Shown: positions 44,628 to 54,700 of the stretch, piece after piece
How the letters are laid out: each line of letters starts with the position of its first letter
Numbering within the stretch: position 1 is the stretch's first letter
Assembly: GCA_022844275.1 (NCBI GenBank)
Contig: JALHMB010000005.1
Location: 124,001-188,000, forward strand
DNA: 64,000 nt
Direction: 5' to 3'
DNA from: Hyphomicrobiaceae bacterium
GTDB taxonomy: Bacteria > Pseudomonadota > Alphaproteobacteria > Rhizobiales > Hyphomicrobiaceae
Program-made: the position numbers and the translations under genes
The notes under the pieces: generated by a model
Seen by the model: the letters and a program-made list of their open reading frames with translations, nothing else
Databases searched by the model: none
Told to the model about the DNA's origin: nothing

Positions 44628-46925
44628 CTACTTCAGCCGGATATCCACGCGGTCGCTCTTGCCCTTGGCGTCGATCACGGTGATGCGCGCGAAGCCGCGT
44701 CCGTCCGGACGCCATTCGACCTCGCGCCGCTGCGGGTCCGACGAGATCGGCGCCCCATCCGCGAACCATGTCAACGGCAACGCCCCGCCCTCGGCCTTGA
44801 GCATCACGGCCGCCTCATCGCCGTCGTCATGCTCAAGTTCCGAGCGATCCGGCGGGAAGGCAATGCGCACCAGTGGCTCAATGAAGGTCGCGGTATCCTG
44901 CCCGCGAGCGTCATCTCCGAAGCGCCTCAGCGGCGGCGGCAGCGTCGCACTCGTCGCGCGGATGGCCCCCGCCGGTGCGGTGGGCAAGGGCGTCGTCTTG
45001 TCGGCAATGCGCGCGAAAGCATCGAAGAGCAGCGGCGCGGCGGCCGTGTGCCCACTCAAGCCCGGCGTCGCGGTGCCGTCGGCGCGACCGATCCAGACGG
45101 CGATCACATGTTTGCCGTCGTAGCCGACGGCCCAGGCATCGCGGTAGCCGTAGGACGTCCCGGTCTTGTACGCGATACGACCGCCGCGCGCGTTGGCCGG
45201 CGGCGGCGCATCCTTGAGGATGTCCGTCACGTACCAGGCTGCGACGGGCGACAGGAGCCGCGGCGGCGCCTTGGTAAAGCCTCGCCGCTCGCCTTTGACG
45301 TAGTTGAGCTCCATGGCGCGCCCCCCGCTGGCGAGGCCTGCGTAGAGCGTGGCGAGGTCCTGCAGCCGAAGACCGATGCCGCCGAGCGCGATGGCGAGCG
45401 TCGGCGCCGACCCAGTCGGCAGCTCGGTCTGAAGACCCGCGCGGCGCAGGCGCCCATTGAGACGTGCCGGGCCGATCTCCGAGAGCACCTGCACGGCCGG
45501 AATGTTGAGCGAAAGCCCGAGCGCTTCGCGCATCGTCACGGTGCCGCGAAAGCCCTGGTCGAAGTTCTTCGGATTGTACGTGCCGAAGCGGGTCGGCCGG
45601 TCCTCGATCAGTGTTTCGGGATGGGCGCGACCACCCTCGAAGGCGAGGCCATAGATGACAGGCTTCAGCGTCGAGCCCGGCGAGCGGACCGCCTGTACCA
45701 TGTCGTTGGCGCCGAGCCGGCCGCTGTCGAAGTAGTCGGCCGAGCCCACGTAGGCGAGGATGTCGCCAGTCGTATGATCGAGTGCTAGCACCGCACTGGA
45801 GAGCCGTGAGCCAAGCGCTTCCGTATGCTCGCGGGCGAGGCGCTCCAGCGCCGTCTGCGCATCGCGGTCGAGCGTCAGACGGTGGATGCGCTTGTCCGGC
45901 AGCCGCGCGACCTCGCTCTCGGCCAGATGCGGCGCGAGCATTCCGAAGGTCCGGCGCGCCGTCGGCACGGTCTCGGCGAGAGCTGCCCGCGCCTCTTCCT
46001 CCTTGACGACGCCGGCCTCTACGGCGCGTGCCAGGACGCGATCGCGCGCCCGGCGGGCATTCTCCGGATTGCGGTCCGGACGGCGCGTGGCGGGGCTCTG
46101 CGGAAGCGCCACGAGCAATGCCGCCTCACCCGGCGACAGGCGCCGCGGCTCCTTGCCGAAGTAGGCGAGCGCTGCCGCACGCACGCCTTCAATGTTGCCG
46201 CCGAAAGGCGCGAGCAGCAGATAGAGGTCGAGGATCTGGTCCTTCGTCAGCATCAGCTCGAGCTGCCGGGCGCGGACCATCTGCGCGAGCTTGCCCGTAA
46301 GCGTGCGCGGATGCTCGCCGCTCAACAGGCGCGCCGTCTGCATGGTCAGCGTCGAGGATCCCGAGACAATGCGGCCGTGTAGAACGAATTGCCATCCCGC
46401 GCGCAAGGTCGCCAGCGCGTCGACACCGCCATGGGAGCGAAAGCGCCGGTCCTCGAAGGCGAGCAGCATGTCGAGGTAGCGCGCATCGACATCACCGCCG
46501 GCAACAGGCAGCCGCCAGATGCCGTCCGGCGTCGTAAAGGCGCGGAGGAGGCGGTCCCTGCGGTCGAGGACGACGGTCGAGGTTTGCCCTGCGCGCTCAA
46601 GGCTCGGCGGCACGGACCAGCGCGCCGTCAGTTCGAGAGCCAGAAAGGGTGCGAGTGTGAGGAAAGCCGTCGCAACAACAGCGATCGCAACATACTTGAC
46701 GATGGCGCCGCGGGATCGCGTCTTCTTGGACGTCTCACCGCGGCGCCAGGGCGCCCGACCCGTGGCTGGCGCCTCCCCCGTCTGGATATGTGCCGCATTT
46801 GCCTGTGACGGGCGGCGCCAATGTGGACGTCGGAAGAGGGCGAAAGCGTGGCGCGCCGGGCGATTTACCCAGCTTGCCAACCGCGATCCACGCCCTTCAC
46901 CGGCGCCGGTTCGCTCGCCGTCCAT
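44628..46925 (-). CDS. pbpC: Penicillin-binding protein 1C
   Basis: 765 residues. Cytoplasmic tail, one membrane helix (about IVKYVAIAVVATAFLTL), GT51 transglycosylase with catalytic Glu in AFEDRRFRSHGG, then a penicillin-binding transpeptidase with SxxK (SPGSTLKP), SxN (LSLNIP) and KTG (YKTGTSYGYRD). A C-terminal BiPBP_C domain ends in RVDIRLK. Makes and possibly crosslinks peptidoglycan. ATG at 46925 has GGAG 8 bases upstream. The usual upstream alpha-2-macroglobulin gene is not present; a DUF817 gene is there instead. Confidence 0.93.
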   Translation of the reverse strand: MDGERTGAGEGRGSRLASWVNRPARHAFALFRRPHWRRPSQANAAHIQTGEAPATGRAPWRRGETSKKTRSRGAIVKYVAIAVVATAFLTLAPFLALELTARWSVPPSLERAGQTSTVVLDRRDRLLRAFTTPDGIWRLPVAGGDVDARYLDMLLAFEDRRFRSHGGVDALATLRAGWQFVLHGRIVSGSSTLTMQTARLLSGEHPRTLTGKLAQMVRARQLELMLTKDQILDLYLLLAPFGGNIEGVRAAALAYFGKEPRRLSPGEAALLVALPQSPATRRPDRNPENARRARDRVLARAVEAGVVKEEEARAALAETVPTARRTFGMLAPHLAESEVARLPDKRIHRLTLDRDAQTALERLAREHTEALGSRLSSAVLALDHTTGDILAYVGSADYFDSGRLGANDMVQAVRSPGSTLKPVIYGLAFEGGRAHPETLIEDRPTRFGTYNPKNFDQGFRGTVTMREALGLSLNIPAVQVLSEIGPARLNGRLRRAGLQTELPTGSAPTLAIALGGIGLRLQDLATLYAGLASGGRAMELNYVKGERRGFTKAPPRLLSPVAAWYVTDILKDAPPPANARGGRIAYKTGTSYGYRDAWAVGYDGKHVIAVWIGRADGTATPGLSGHTAAAPLLFDAFARIADKTTPLPTAPAGAIRATSATLPPPLRRFGDDARGQDTATFIEPLVRIAFPPDRSELEHDDGDEAAVMLKAEGGALPLTWFADGAPISSDPQRREVEWRPDGRGFARITVIDAKGKSDRVDIRLK

Positions 46926-47052
46926 GCCCGCGTCTCCAATGTTCTCCTCCCGGCATACATGGCACGAATTGCGGCGGAAATCGTCGGCACGGTAAGAGCG
47001 TCTGGCCCTCTCGCGGGCCATCTGCTTGCCGATTCTTGCTCTCCGATGCCGG

Positions 47053-47964
47053 TCAGCCGGCGCGGTTGCCCGATGTGAGCGGGCGCGGCCCGTTAACCGA
47101 TGCCACGAGCACGAAGCTGATGATCATGAGCAGGAACCAGGAGCCCAGCTTGCCGAGGCCGACCGGCGCCCACGCCTTGAGCTGGTACGGGTAAAGCCAG
47201 ATGGTCGAGAACGAGCTGATGTTCTCGGCGAACCAGATGAAGAGCGAGACTAGGAAGAAGCCGAGCAGAAGCGGCATCCGGCGCGGGACGGTGTCGATCG
47301 TGAAGTGGATGACGGTGCGGCCGAAGATGAGGGCCGCAAAGGCGAAGAGCCCGTAGCGCAGGTCGACGACGTAGTGATGCGTGAAGAAGTTCACGTAGAT
47401 GAGCGCCGCGAGCAGCCACGTCGTCCAGATAGGCGGGTAGTTCGAGAAGCGGAAATCGAAGAGACGCCAGCAGCGTGCGATGTAACTGCCGACGGCGGAG
47501 TACATGAAGCCGGAGAACAGCGGCACACCGGCAATGCGGATGAGGCTTGCCTCCGGGTAGAGCCAGGAGCCCTTGGCCGTCTTGAACAGCTCCATGATCG
47601 TCGCAACGATATGGAAGATGAAAATGACCTTGGCTTCCTCAATGCGCTCCATCTTGAACGCCAGCAATGCACCCTGCGTCGCCAGCGCAACCAGGAACAG
47701 GAAATCGTAGCGCGCCATGGGCGGACCGATCGGCCAAGCAAACTTCGTTGTGAGGATCGCGAGGAGCAGGATGCCGGCGAAGAGGCACGCCCAGGCCTGC
47801 AGAACGCCAAACAGCAGCAGTTCATGCCATAGGCGGCCGAGTGGTAGCGGAAGAATCCAGCGCTCGGAGTGGCGCTTCAAGCCCGCGAGCCACACGTCCC
47901 GACGACGCACATCGCTGGCCGCAGCAATGTCAGCGGCCTCGGCGCGCCAAGCTTCCTCGTTCAT
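47053..47964 (-). CDS. DUF817 family integral membrane protein
   Basis: 303 residues with seven to eight hydrophobic helices. Family sequence LWHELLLFGVLQAWACLFA, GSWLYPE, FSGFMYSAVGSYIARCWRLFD and FAENISSFSTIWLYPYQ. Function unknown. It lies 127 bp upstream of pbpC on the same strand, so co-transcription is possible but not shown. Confidence 0.88.
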   Translation of the reverse strand: MNEEAWRAEAADIAAASDVRRRDVWLAGLKRHSERWILPLPLGRLWHELLLFGVLQAWACLFAGILLLAILTTKFAWPIGPPMARYDFLFLVALATQGALLAFKMERIEEAKVIFIFHIVATIMELFKTAKGSWLYPEASLIRIAGVPLFSGFMYSAVGSYIARCWRLFDFRFSNYPPIWTTWLLAALIYVNFFTHHYVVDLRYGLFAFAALIFGRTVIHFTIDTVPRRMPLLLGFFLVSLFIWFAENISSFSTIWLYPYQLKAWAPVGLGKLGSWFLLMIISFVLVASVNGPRPLTSGNRAG

Positions 47965-48055
47965 CGTGATTTCCCTGCAGCGCCGTCTCCCCGACGCATG
48001 GAGACTGGGCTGAGGATCGGGGCATCACGAGGGCGCCCGGCTGCACGAACGACAA

Positions 48056-48082
48056 CAGGCGGCGAGTCTTCCTCGCCGCCTG
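48056..48082 (-). terminator. Perfect 11-bp hairpin, terminator-like
   Basis: CAGGCGGCGAG / CTCGCCGCCTG with a 5-nt loop downstream of the lipoprotein gene. On the minus strand it is followed by TTGTCGTT, a weak U tract. Confidence 0.55.
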
Positions 48083-48133
48083 CTCGAATGAAATGCGCGC
48101 CTCCCTAAGTGGGGGACGCTCAATGTCACCGTC

Positions 48134-48640
48134 TCAATTTTTCCCGGGCGAAGCGTCCGGACGGCACGGCTTCGCGGTCAGGCGGCAGCGGTAGAAGACC
48201 TGCCCGACCACGGAGCCGACCGACGACCGGCCGCACTCGTACGTGGCATCGTCTGCGTGCTCGCGAGCCATGTAACGCTCGCCCCACTGCCAGCGGGCCG
48301 TCTGCATCCAGGCCTTGTCGGCTTCCGATTGAGCGCCGCTCTCGCTTGCGTACTGATCGCCGACGACAGCAAGGTTGGGACGGCACTTGTCCTCGGCGAT
48401 CGGCGCGGTCCTGATGACGCGAGCGCGCCGAACGTAGCGCTCATCACGCCGCTGTTGTCTCAGCTCGGCCGCCCGCTCATGCTGGCGCATAAGCCGCCGC
48501 TGCTGACGCGCCTGAGCGCCGACCGTGTCGCCGGTTGCTTCAGCGGCCCAACGTGACTGCGCCGACGCGCAGCCTGTCATTGCCGATGCGGCTAGCACGA
48601 ACATGACGCCCGTCAGTGCTGCCGAGAACTTTGCTTTCAT
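48134..48640 (-). CDS. Hypothetical lipoprotein
   Basis: 168 residues from the ATG at 48640. Signal ending in lipobox AMTGCAS; the rest is Arg/Gln-rich (QARQQRRLMRQHERAAELRQQRR) and then a Cys-containing domain (DKCRPNL, YECGRSS, FYRCRL, KPCRPD), with four Cys that could form two disulfides. Not recognised. Earlier in-frame Mets exist (48661, 48691) but would put residues before a proper signal peptide. Confidence 0.62.
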   Translation of the reverse strand: MKAKFSAALTGVMFVLAASAMTGCASAQSRWAAEATGDTVGAQARQQRRLMRQHERAAELRQQRRDERYVRRARVIRTAPIAEDKCRPNLAVVGDQYASESGAQSEADKAWMQTARWQWGERYMAREHADDATYECGRSSVGSVVGQVFYRCRLTAKPCRPDASPGKN

Positions 48641-48850
48641 CGAGATCAAGAACGCCCCCATTTGCTCCACCCATGCACAGAAACGCCGCAATCTCGTCTA
48701 GTCTCGGCCTCAAACGGGGTCAATCGAACGCGCTTCACTCGGTCGTGGGTAACCTGTGCACAGATCGAGGTGTGACATGGAGGGCACCACGCGGCGCGCG
48801 CCTTCATTCCGCGCGGAACGGCAATTCGCGGCCTCGCTTGTGTGGGTGCG

Positions 48851-49981
48851 CTAGCTCGCAAGCTCCCCAAAGAAGGCATGAATTTCGTGGGCGAGGGCTT
48901 CGGGTTGCTCGAGCGCGGCGAAGTGGCCGCCTTTCGGCATAACCGTCCAGCGGCGGATATCGGTGTACGTCTTCGCGGCGAGCGAGCGCGGGGGGCGCAA
49001 TATCTCGCGCGGGAATGCGGTATAGCCTGTCGGCACGTTGATGGTCTCGCCGAGCGGCAAGAACCAAGGACGGTGCAGGCGCGAATAGTAGGGCCAGAAC
49101 GACGAGCCGATCGCGCCAGTGAACCAGTAGAGCGCGATGTTCGCCAGCATGGCGTCACGGCTCACGGCATCCTCGGGCGCGCCGTTGTTGTCCGTCCAGC
49201 GGTAGAACTTCTCGGCGACCCATGCGGCCAATCCAGTCGGAGAGTCCGTCAGGCCGAACGCGAGCGTCTGCGGCCGCGTGCCCTGGATCCACTGATAGCC
49301 CGTCTCTTCCTTGAGGAACTCGTTGAGTTCATCGAGGAACCGCTTCTCCTCAGCATTGGGGTTGGCGATCATCGCCGGGTCGCGGCGCACGGCGAGCAGA
49401 TTCAGATGCAAGCCGATGAGACGGTTTGGATGTCTGTAGCCGATGGCCGAGCCGACGGACGCGCCCCAGTCGCCGCCCTGATAGGCAAACGTCTCGTAGC
49501 CGAGCACTTCTGACATTAGCTCCACGTAGAGATCCGCGACCTCCTCGAAACCGAAGCGCTCCTGTCCCGGCTTGAACGAGAGCGTGTAGCCCGGCAGCGA
49601 TGGCGCGATGACGGTGAAGCGATCGGTCAGGCGATGGATCAGATCGTGGAACTCGAACACCGACCCGGGCCAGCCGTGCGAGATCAAGAGCGGTATGGAA
49701 TTGGGCCCACGACCCGGCTCATGGATGAAATGGAGATCGATGCCCCGGATCGGCACCGTGAACTGGCGAAAGCCGTTGAGCTTCGCTTCCCAAGCGCGCC
49801 AGTCGAAGGTCGTCCGCCAATAGTCGGTGAGATCCTTGACGTACGCGAGACTGGCACCTGTCGACCAGGGCGCCAGCGGCGGCTCGTCGGGCCAGCGCGT
49901 GCGTGTGAGACGTTCCTTGAGGTCCGCGATATCCGCGTCCGGAACACTAAGAGTAAACGGCCGCGGCTCGATCTGGCTCAC
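48851..49981 (-). CDS. Epoxide hydrolase (EHN-domain alpha/beta hydrolase)
   Basis: 376 residues. N-terminal EHN domain (IEPRPFTLSVPDADIADLKERL ... TRWPDEPP; first part spans residues 3 onward), then alpha/beta hydrolase with oxyanion HGWPGS, nucleophile Asp in GGDWGASVG, and catalytic His in KGGHFAALEQPE. Opens epoxides to diols; also resembles juvenile-hormone-type epoxide hydrolases common in actinobacteria and proteobacteria. The GTG at 49981 follows GGGAGG by 5 bases and is preferred over upstream ATGs at 49999. Substrate unknown. Confidence 0.87.
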   Translation of the reverse strand: MSQIEPRPFTLSVPDADIADLKERLTRTRWPDEPPLAPWSTGASLAYVKDLTDYWRTTFDWRAWEAKLNGFRQFTVPIRGIDLHFIHEPGRGPNSIPLLISHGWPGSVFEFHDLIHRLTDRFTVIAPSLPGYTLSFKPGQERFGFEEVADLYVELMSEVLGYETFAYQGGDWGASVGSAIGYRHPNRLIGLHLNLLAVRRDPAMIANPNAEEKRFLDELNEFLKEETGYQWIQGTRPQTLAFGLTDSPTGLAAWVAEKFYRWTDNNGAPEDAVSRDAMLANIALYWFTGAIGSSFWPYYSRLHRPWFLPLGETINVPTGYTAFPREILRPPRSLAAKTYTDIRRWTVMPKGGHFAALEQPEALAHEIHAFFGELAS

Positions 49982-50110
49982 TAACACCTCCCTTGGCATT
50001 TTCCTGCCCGACGCGGCCCCGCGCGGCATGCTCTCTGCACTCTATCTGTCACCAAAAGAGAAACCTGAACGCTTTCATCTCATGGCGTTCACGAATGGGA
50101 CAGTACTGTT

Positions 50111-51370
50111 ATGCGCATGTCACGCCGCGAGGCGATCCGAGCCGGGTTGTGCTTCGCTGGTACACTCTCCGCCCAAAGCTACTTCAGCACCGCTTTCGCG
50201 GTAAACCAGGGGGATGCACCGTTGGCCGCCTCGCTCAAGCGGGACGCCGAGATCGCCTGGCAGTACTTTGCGACGAAGACGCCCGGCGCGCCTGTTGGGC
50301 TGGTTCCGGCCGCCATGTGGCCAGAGGGAAGCGGCATGGGCCGCTACGGCATCCTCACGATGTGGGACACGGGATCGCTGATCCTTGCCTACCTCTCTGC
50401 GCGGTCCATAGGCATCATCGACGAGAAGGAGTTCGACCAGCGCATGCGCACGGTCATGACCTTCCTTCGGAACTCAACGTTCCGCTGGGGTCAGCTCTCG
50501 CTGCCGAACTTTCGCACGCAGATCGTCAGCGGCACCGCCGTCGAAGGCGGCTACGACACGACCGACACCGGCCGCCTGCTCATGGCGCTGCACATCCTGG
50601 ACAAGGTCACGAACGGCACCTACCAGGCCAAACAGCAGGTCGCACGCTGGAACATCGCGGGGACCGTCACCAAGGGCCAGCCCTACGACATCAAGTCGTC
50701 GTCGCGATATGAAGCGCGGTGCTTCAATTACATCCACTACATCTCTCGCGCCTACGGGCTTTGGGACATCGAGGTGGATACCGGCTTCAATCGCGAGCTG
50801 AAGTCCGACGATGCAGATGCCCGGCAGGCTTTCATCGATCATGTCGCGGCCGTCGGGCCGATTGCCAGCGAGCCGCATACCAACGAGGCCATCGAGCTCG
50901 GGCACTCGGCCCGCTCGCGCATCCTCGCTGACGCGCTCAATGCCGCCCAGCAGCAGCGCTATGCCGAAACGGGACATCTCACGAGTGTCTCGGAATCGCC
51001 GATCGACAAGCAGCCATGGTTCACCTACCAGGGCTACAATCTGGACTCTTATGCGGGTCCGCGTTGGCCGGTCGATTCGGTCGTTACCGAGCGCAAATGG
51101 GCCACGAAAGAGTTCGCCGAAACCTACCGCATGATTTCGAGCAAGGCGGCCTACCTCTGGCTGGCTGAGCGCGGCGACGCGTACACAGGCAAGCTACGCA
51201 ATTTCATCTCGACGAAGGCGCCGAGCGGACAGTACGGCTTCTATCCGGGTATCTACGAACATTCCGGCAAGCCGCCGCGCATCATCGACGTCAACACCAA
51301 CGCGACGGTGCTCGAGTCGATTGCCTTCATCCTCGCGGATCGCAAGCCGCTCGTGGAAATGCGCCTCTAG
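50111..51370 (+). CDS. DUF3131 exported protein
   Basis: 419 residues with a signal containing SRREAIRAGLCFAG, Tat-like. DUF3131 core: WDTGSLILAYLSARSIGII, STFRWGQLSLPNFRTQI, YDTTDTGRLLMALHIL, FNYIHYISRAYGLW and DVNTNATVLESIAFIL. The domain is helical, toroid-like in related glycan-active proteins, and often lies in exopolysaccharide loci. Here it directly precedes a GH18-deacetylase-GT2 fusion, so a role in handling that polymer is likely (inference). Catalytic activity is unproven. Confidence 0.85.
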   Translation: MRMSRREAIRAGLCFAGTLSAQSYFSTAFAVNQGDAPLAASLKRDAEIAWQYFATKTPGAPVGLVPAAMWPEGSGMGRYGILTMWDTGSLILAYLSARSIGIIDEKEFDQRMRTVMTFLRNSTFRWGQLSLPNFRTQIVSGTAVEGGYDTTDTGRLLMALHILDKVTNGTYQAKQQVARWNIAGTVTKGQPYDIKSSSRYEARCFNYIHYISRAYGLWDIEVDTGFNRELKSDDADARQAFIDHVAAVGPIASEPHTNEAIELGHSARSRILADALNAAQQQRYAETGHLTSVSESPIDKQPWFTYQGYNLDSYAGPRWPVDSVVTERKWATKEFAETYRMISSKAAYLWLAERGDAYTGKLRNFISTKAPSGQYGFYPGIYEHSGKPPRIIDVNTNATVLESIAFILADRKPLVEMRL

Positions 51371-51703
51371 TTTCCTCGCTCACAAGAGCAAGATGCCATA
51401 CGCGCCGCTCGGCGCGGCATGGTTGCGCACTCGTGTTGACCGGCGCGCGATTGCGCGTGCTCGCACGGCGGCGCACGCCACTTTCAAGCATCGAATGCGC
51501 CTAGCTCCTCCCCATTTACGCATTGTTAAGCCTAAGGCCTGATTGCCGCCTGTCTCACCGCGAGCACATCCTAACCGGTCCCTAACTTGCGTTCCGTTCT
51601 GACGGGTTCGCAAGACAGTACCAAAACCGTCCGGCCGACCCAGCACAGCAATGAACCGCCGAGCCTCAGCGCTCAAAGGCGGTCTGGGGTCAGACCGGTA
51701 CCA
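51371..51703. other. 333-bp gap before the trimodular synthase
   Basis: No gene seen. A small CGCGCC-GCTC-GGCGCG hairpin (around 51400) follows DUF3131 without a T tract. The frame of the synthase is open through the last part of this gap, so its start could be upstream of 51704. Confidence 0.4.
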
Positions 51704-54700
51704 ATGTCAGACAAGAACAAGCAGGTTTTCTTCGATGCCTCCGGGCGCCGATCTCCGGTGGTCTACGGCCTAGTCGGGCTTCTCGTCACCTTCGTCGGCG
51801 CACTCTTGACCGTCTTCGCCGTGAGCGTTGCCACGACGCCGGCGCTTCCGTCAGTGAAGCTCAAGTTGGAGCGCGAGTATCTCTCGGTCCTGGCCGTCGC
51901 GCACGGCACGTCGTCGCGCAGCGGCCCGGGGATCAACCTTGCCACTGCTCGTTCGCGTGTCGACAAGGCCACGTCCGGAACGGCGCGCTTCGCCTTCTAC
52001 GTCAACTGGGACAAGAACAGCTTCCTTTCGCTCAGGAGCTCGGCCAAGTACCTCGACGGCCTCATGCCGGAATGGCTCCATCTCACGAACGAGACGGGAG
52101 AGATCGAGCTCGATGACGAGCGCGAGCAGCAGAACGTCGATGCATGGCTCACGATCAACGCGCCCAATCTCCGGGTCATGCCGGTCGTCAACAACTACGA
52201 CCCACGCACGCGCTCCTGGCGCGGCGAGGAGACGGCTCGCGTTCTGAAGTCGCCAGAAGCCCGTGCTCGTCTCATTCGCAATCTCAAGAACTATCTCGCC
52301 AAGGGCGATTTCGATGGCACTGTCGTCGACTTCAAGGAAATCAAGCCGGAAGATGAAGACCATCTGGTCGCGTTCCTGCGCGAAATGAAGGCCGTGCTCG
52401 CGGCCGACAAGCGCGATGTCTTTGCTGTTGTCCCCGCCTATGCGGATCCCTCGCACTTCCACGACATCATCGAGGCTGTGGATCGCGTGGTCCTTCTCGC
52501 CTACGACCAGTACGCGTCACACGAGCGGCCAGGACCTGTCGCTTCGCAGGTGTGGTTCGAGACCATGCTCGACAAGCACTTCGCGACAACGCACGGCAGC
52601 AAGCTCATCGTCGCAATTGGTTCCTATGCCATTGACTGGGCTCGCCCGGGCCAAGGCCGCATCGCGTCGATCCGCGAGATGTGGGACGTACTGGACCGTT
52701 CGGGCGCGACCCTCTCGTTCGACGGCCACGCGCTCAATCCGACCTTCTCCTACGGCGAGAAGAGCACCGGCGCGACGCACACCGTCTGGATGCTCGACGG
52801 CGTGACCATGTACAATCAAGTTGCAGCCGCGCTCGCCATGGAACCGGGCGGACTAGCCCTGTGGCGTCTCGGCACTGAAGACCCCACGATCTGGGCGACG
52901 TTCGCGCGCGGCCGCGCGCCCGACGACACCGCGCTTGCAGGCATCGAGAACCTCGATCCCGGTTCGGAAGTGACTTACACCGGCAAGGGCGAGGTCTTGA
53001 AGTTCATGAACCAGCCGCGCGTCGGAAAGCGCTCGGTCACGCATCTTCCGAAGTCCAATCTCATCACGAATCAGACGATCGTCTCGGTTCCGAAGCCGAT
53101 GCTGATCTCCCGCTTCGGCCTCAATCAGGACAAGGTAATCGCGCTGACGTTCGACGATGGCCCCTCGCGCCTCTACACGCCGGCCATCCTGGACGTCCTC
53201 AAGAAGAAGGATGTCAAGGCAAGCTTCTTCGTGCTCGGTACGGCCGCCGCCATGGAGCCCGAGGTCCTCAAGCGGATCTATGGCGAAGGCCACGACATCG
53301 GCAATCACACCTTTACGCATCCGGACCTGAGCGAGATCCCGAGTGCCCAGCTCGATCTCGAGCTCAATGCCACGCAGCGCGTGCTCGAGTCGAAGCTCGG
53401 CATCCGCACCGCGCTCTTCCGTCCGCCGTTCGTGCGGGACATCGAACCTGAAACATCGGAGCAGGCGCGTACGCTGCTCGCATCCGCCGCTCTCGGCTAC
53501 ATTACCATCGGTCAGCGCATCGACCCGCTGGACTGGGGCCGCCCGGGCGTCGACGAGATCGTCCGGCGCACAGTATCGTATGCCAACCAGCGCAGCGGCA
53601 ACGTCGTGCTGCTGCATGATGGCGGCGGGGACCGTTCTCAGACGATCGCCGCGCTGCCGAAGATCATCGATCAGCTCCGCGCCGAGGGTTATCGGTTCGT
53701 CACGATCCACGAGCTGCTAGGGCTTCAGCGCAATGAACTGATGCCAACACTGGACAATGCCAGCACGGTCGTTCCCTACATGAACGGCATCGGCTTCTCG
53801 CTGATGCGCGCCTTCAACACTTTCCTGAAATTCCTGTTCGTGACCGGCATCGTGCTCGGCATCGGAAGGCTTGTGATCATCGGCTTCGTCGCCTATCGCC
53901 AGTCGCGCATCCGGAAGCCGCTCTCCACCGCGCGTCTCATCCGGAAGCAACCGAGCTTCGCCGTCATTGTGCCTGCGCACAACGAAGAGAAAGTTATCAT
54001 CGACAGCATCGAGTCGCTCCTCCGCTCGCGGAACCAGGACTTCGAGATCGTCGTGATGGACGACGGCTCGACGGACCGCACGTACGAGGTCGTCAAGCAG
54101 ATTTTCGGTGCCAATCCGCGCGTGCGGCTTCTCACGAAGCGCAACGGCGGCAAGTCCAGCGCTCTCAATCACGCGATCGATCGGACGGACGCCGAAGTCG
54201 TGGTCTGCATCGATGCCGACACGCGCCTCGCGCCTGACGCACTCGACATCCTGCTCGCGCACTTCCACGACGACCGCGTCGGTGCTGTTGCCGGCGTCGT
54301 CACCGTCGGCAACCGCTCGACCATGCTGTCGCGCTTCCAGGCACTCGAATACCTCACGGCCCAGAGCATGGATCGCCGTGCCTTCGAGATCGTCAACGGC
54401 ATTGCCGTGGTTCCAGGCGCGATCGGTGCGTGGCGCCGCAGTGCGGTGATCGCGGCCGGCCTCTACGACAGCGATACCTCGGCCGAGGACGCCGACATGA
54501 CCTTCAAGGTCGCGCGCGCGGGGTGGCTCGTGCGCAATGAGCCGAACGCACTCGCCGTGACGGAGGCGCCCGAGAAGATCCATGAGTTCAACAAGCAGCG
54601 CTTCCGCTGGATGTTCGGCATGATCCAGGTCGCTTTCAAGCACCGCGACGTCTATTTCCAGCGCGGCGCGCACGGGCTCAAGTGGTTCACGATACCCAAT

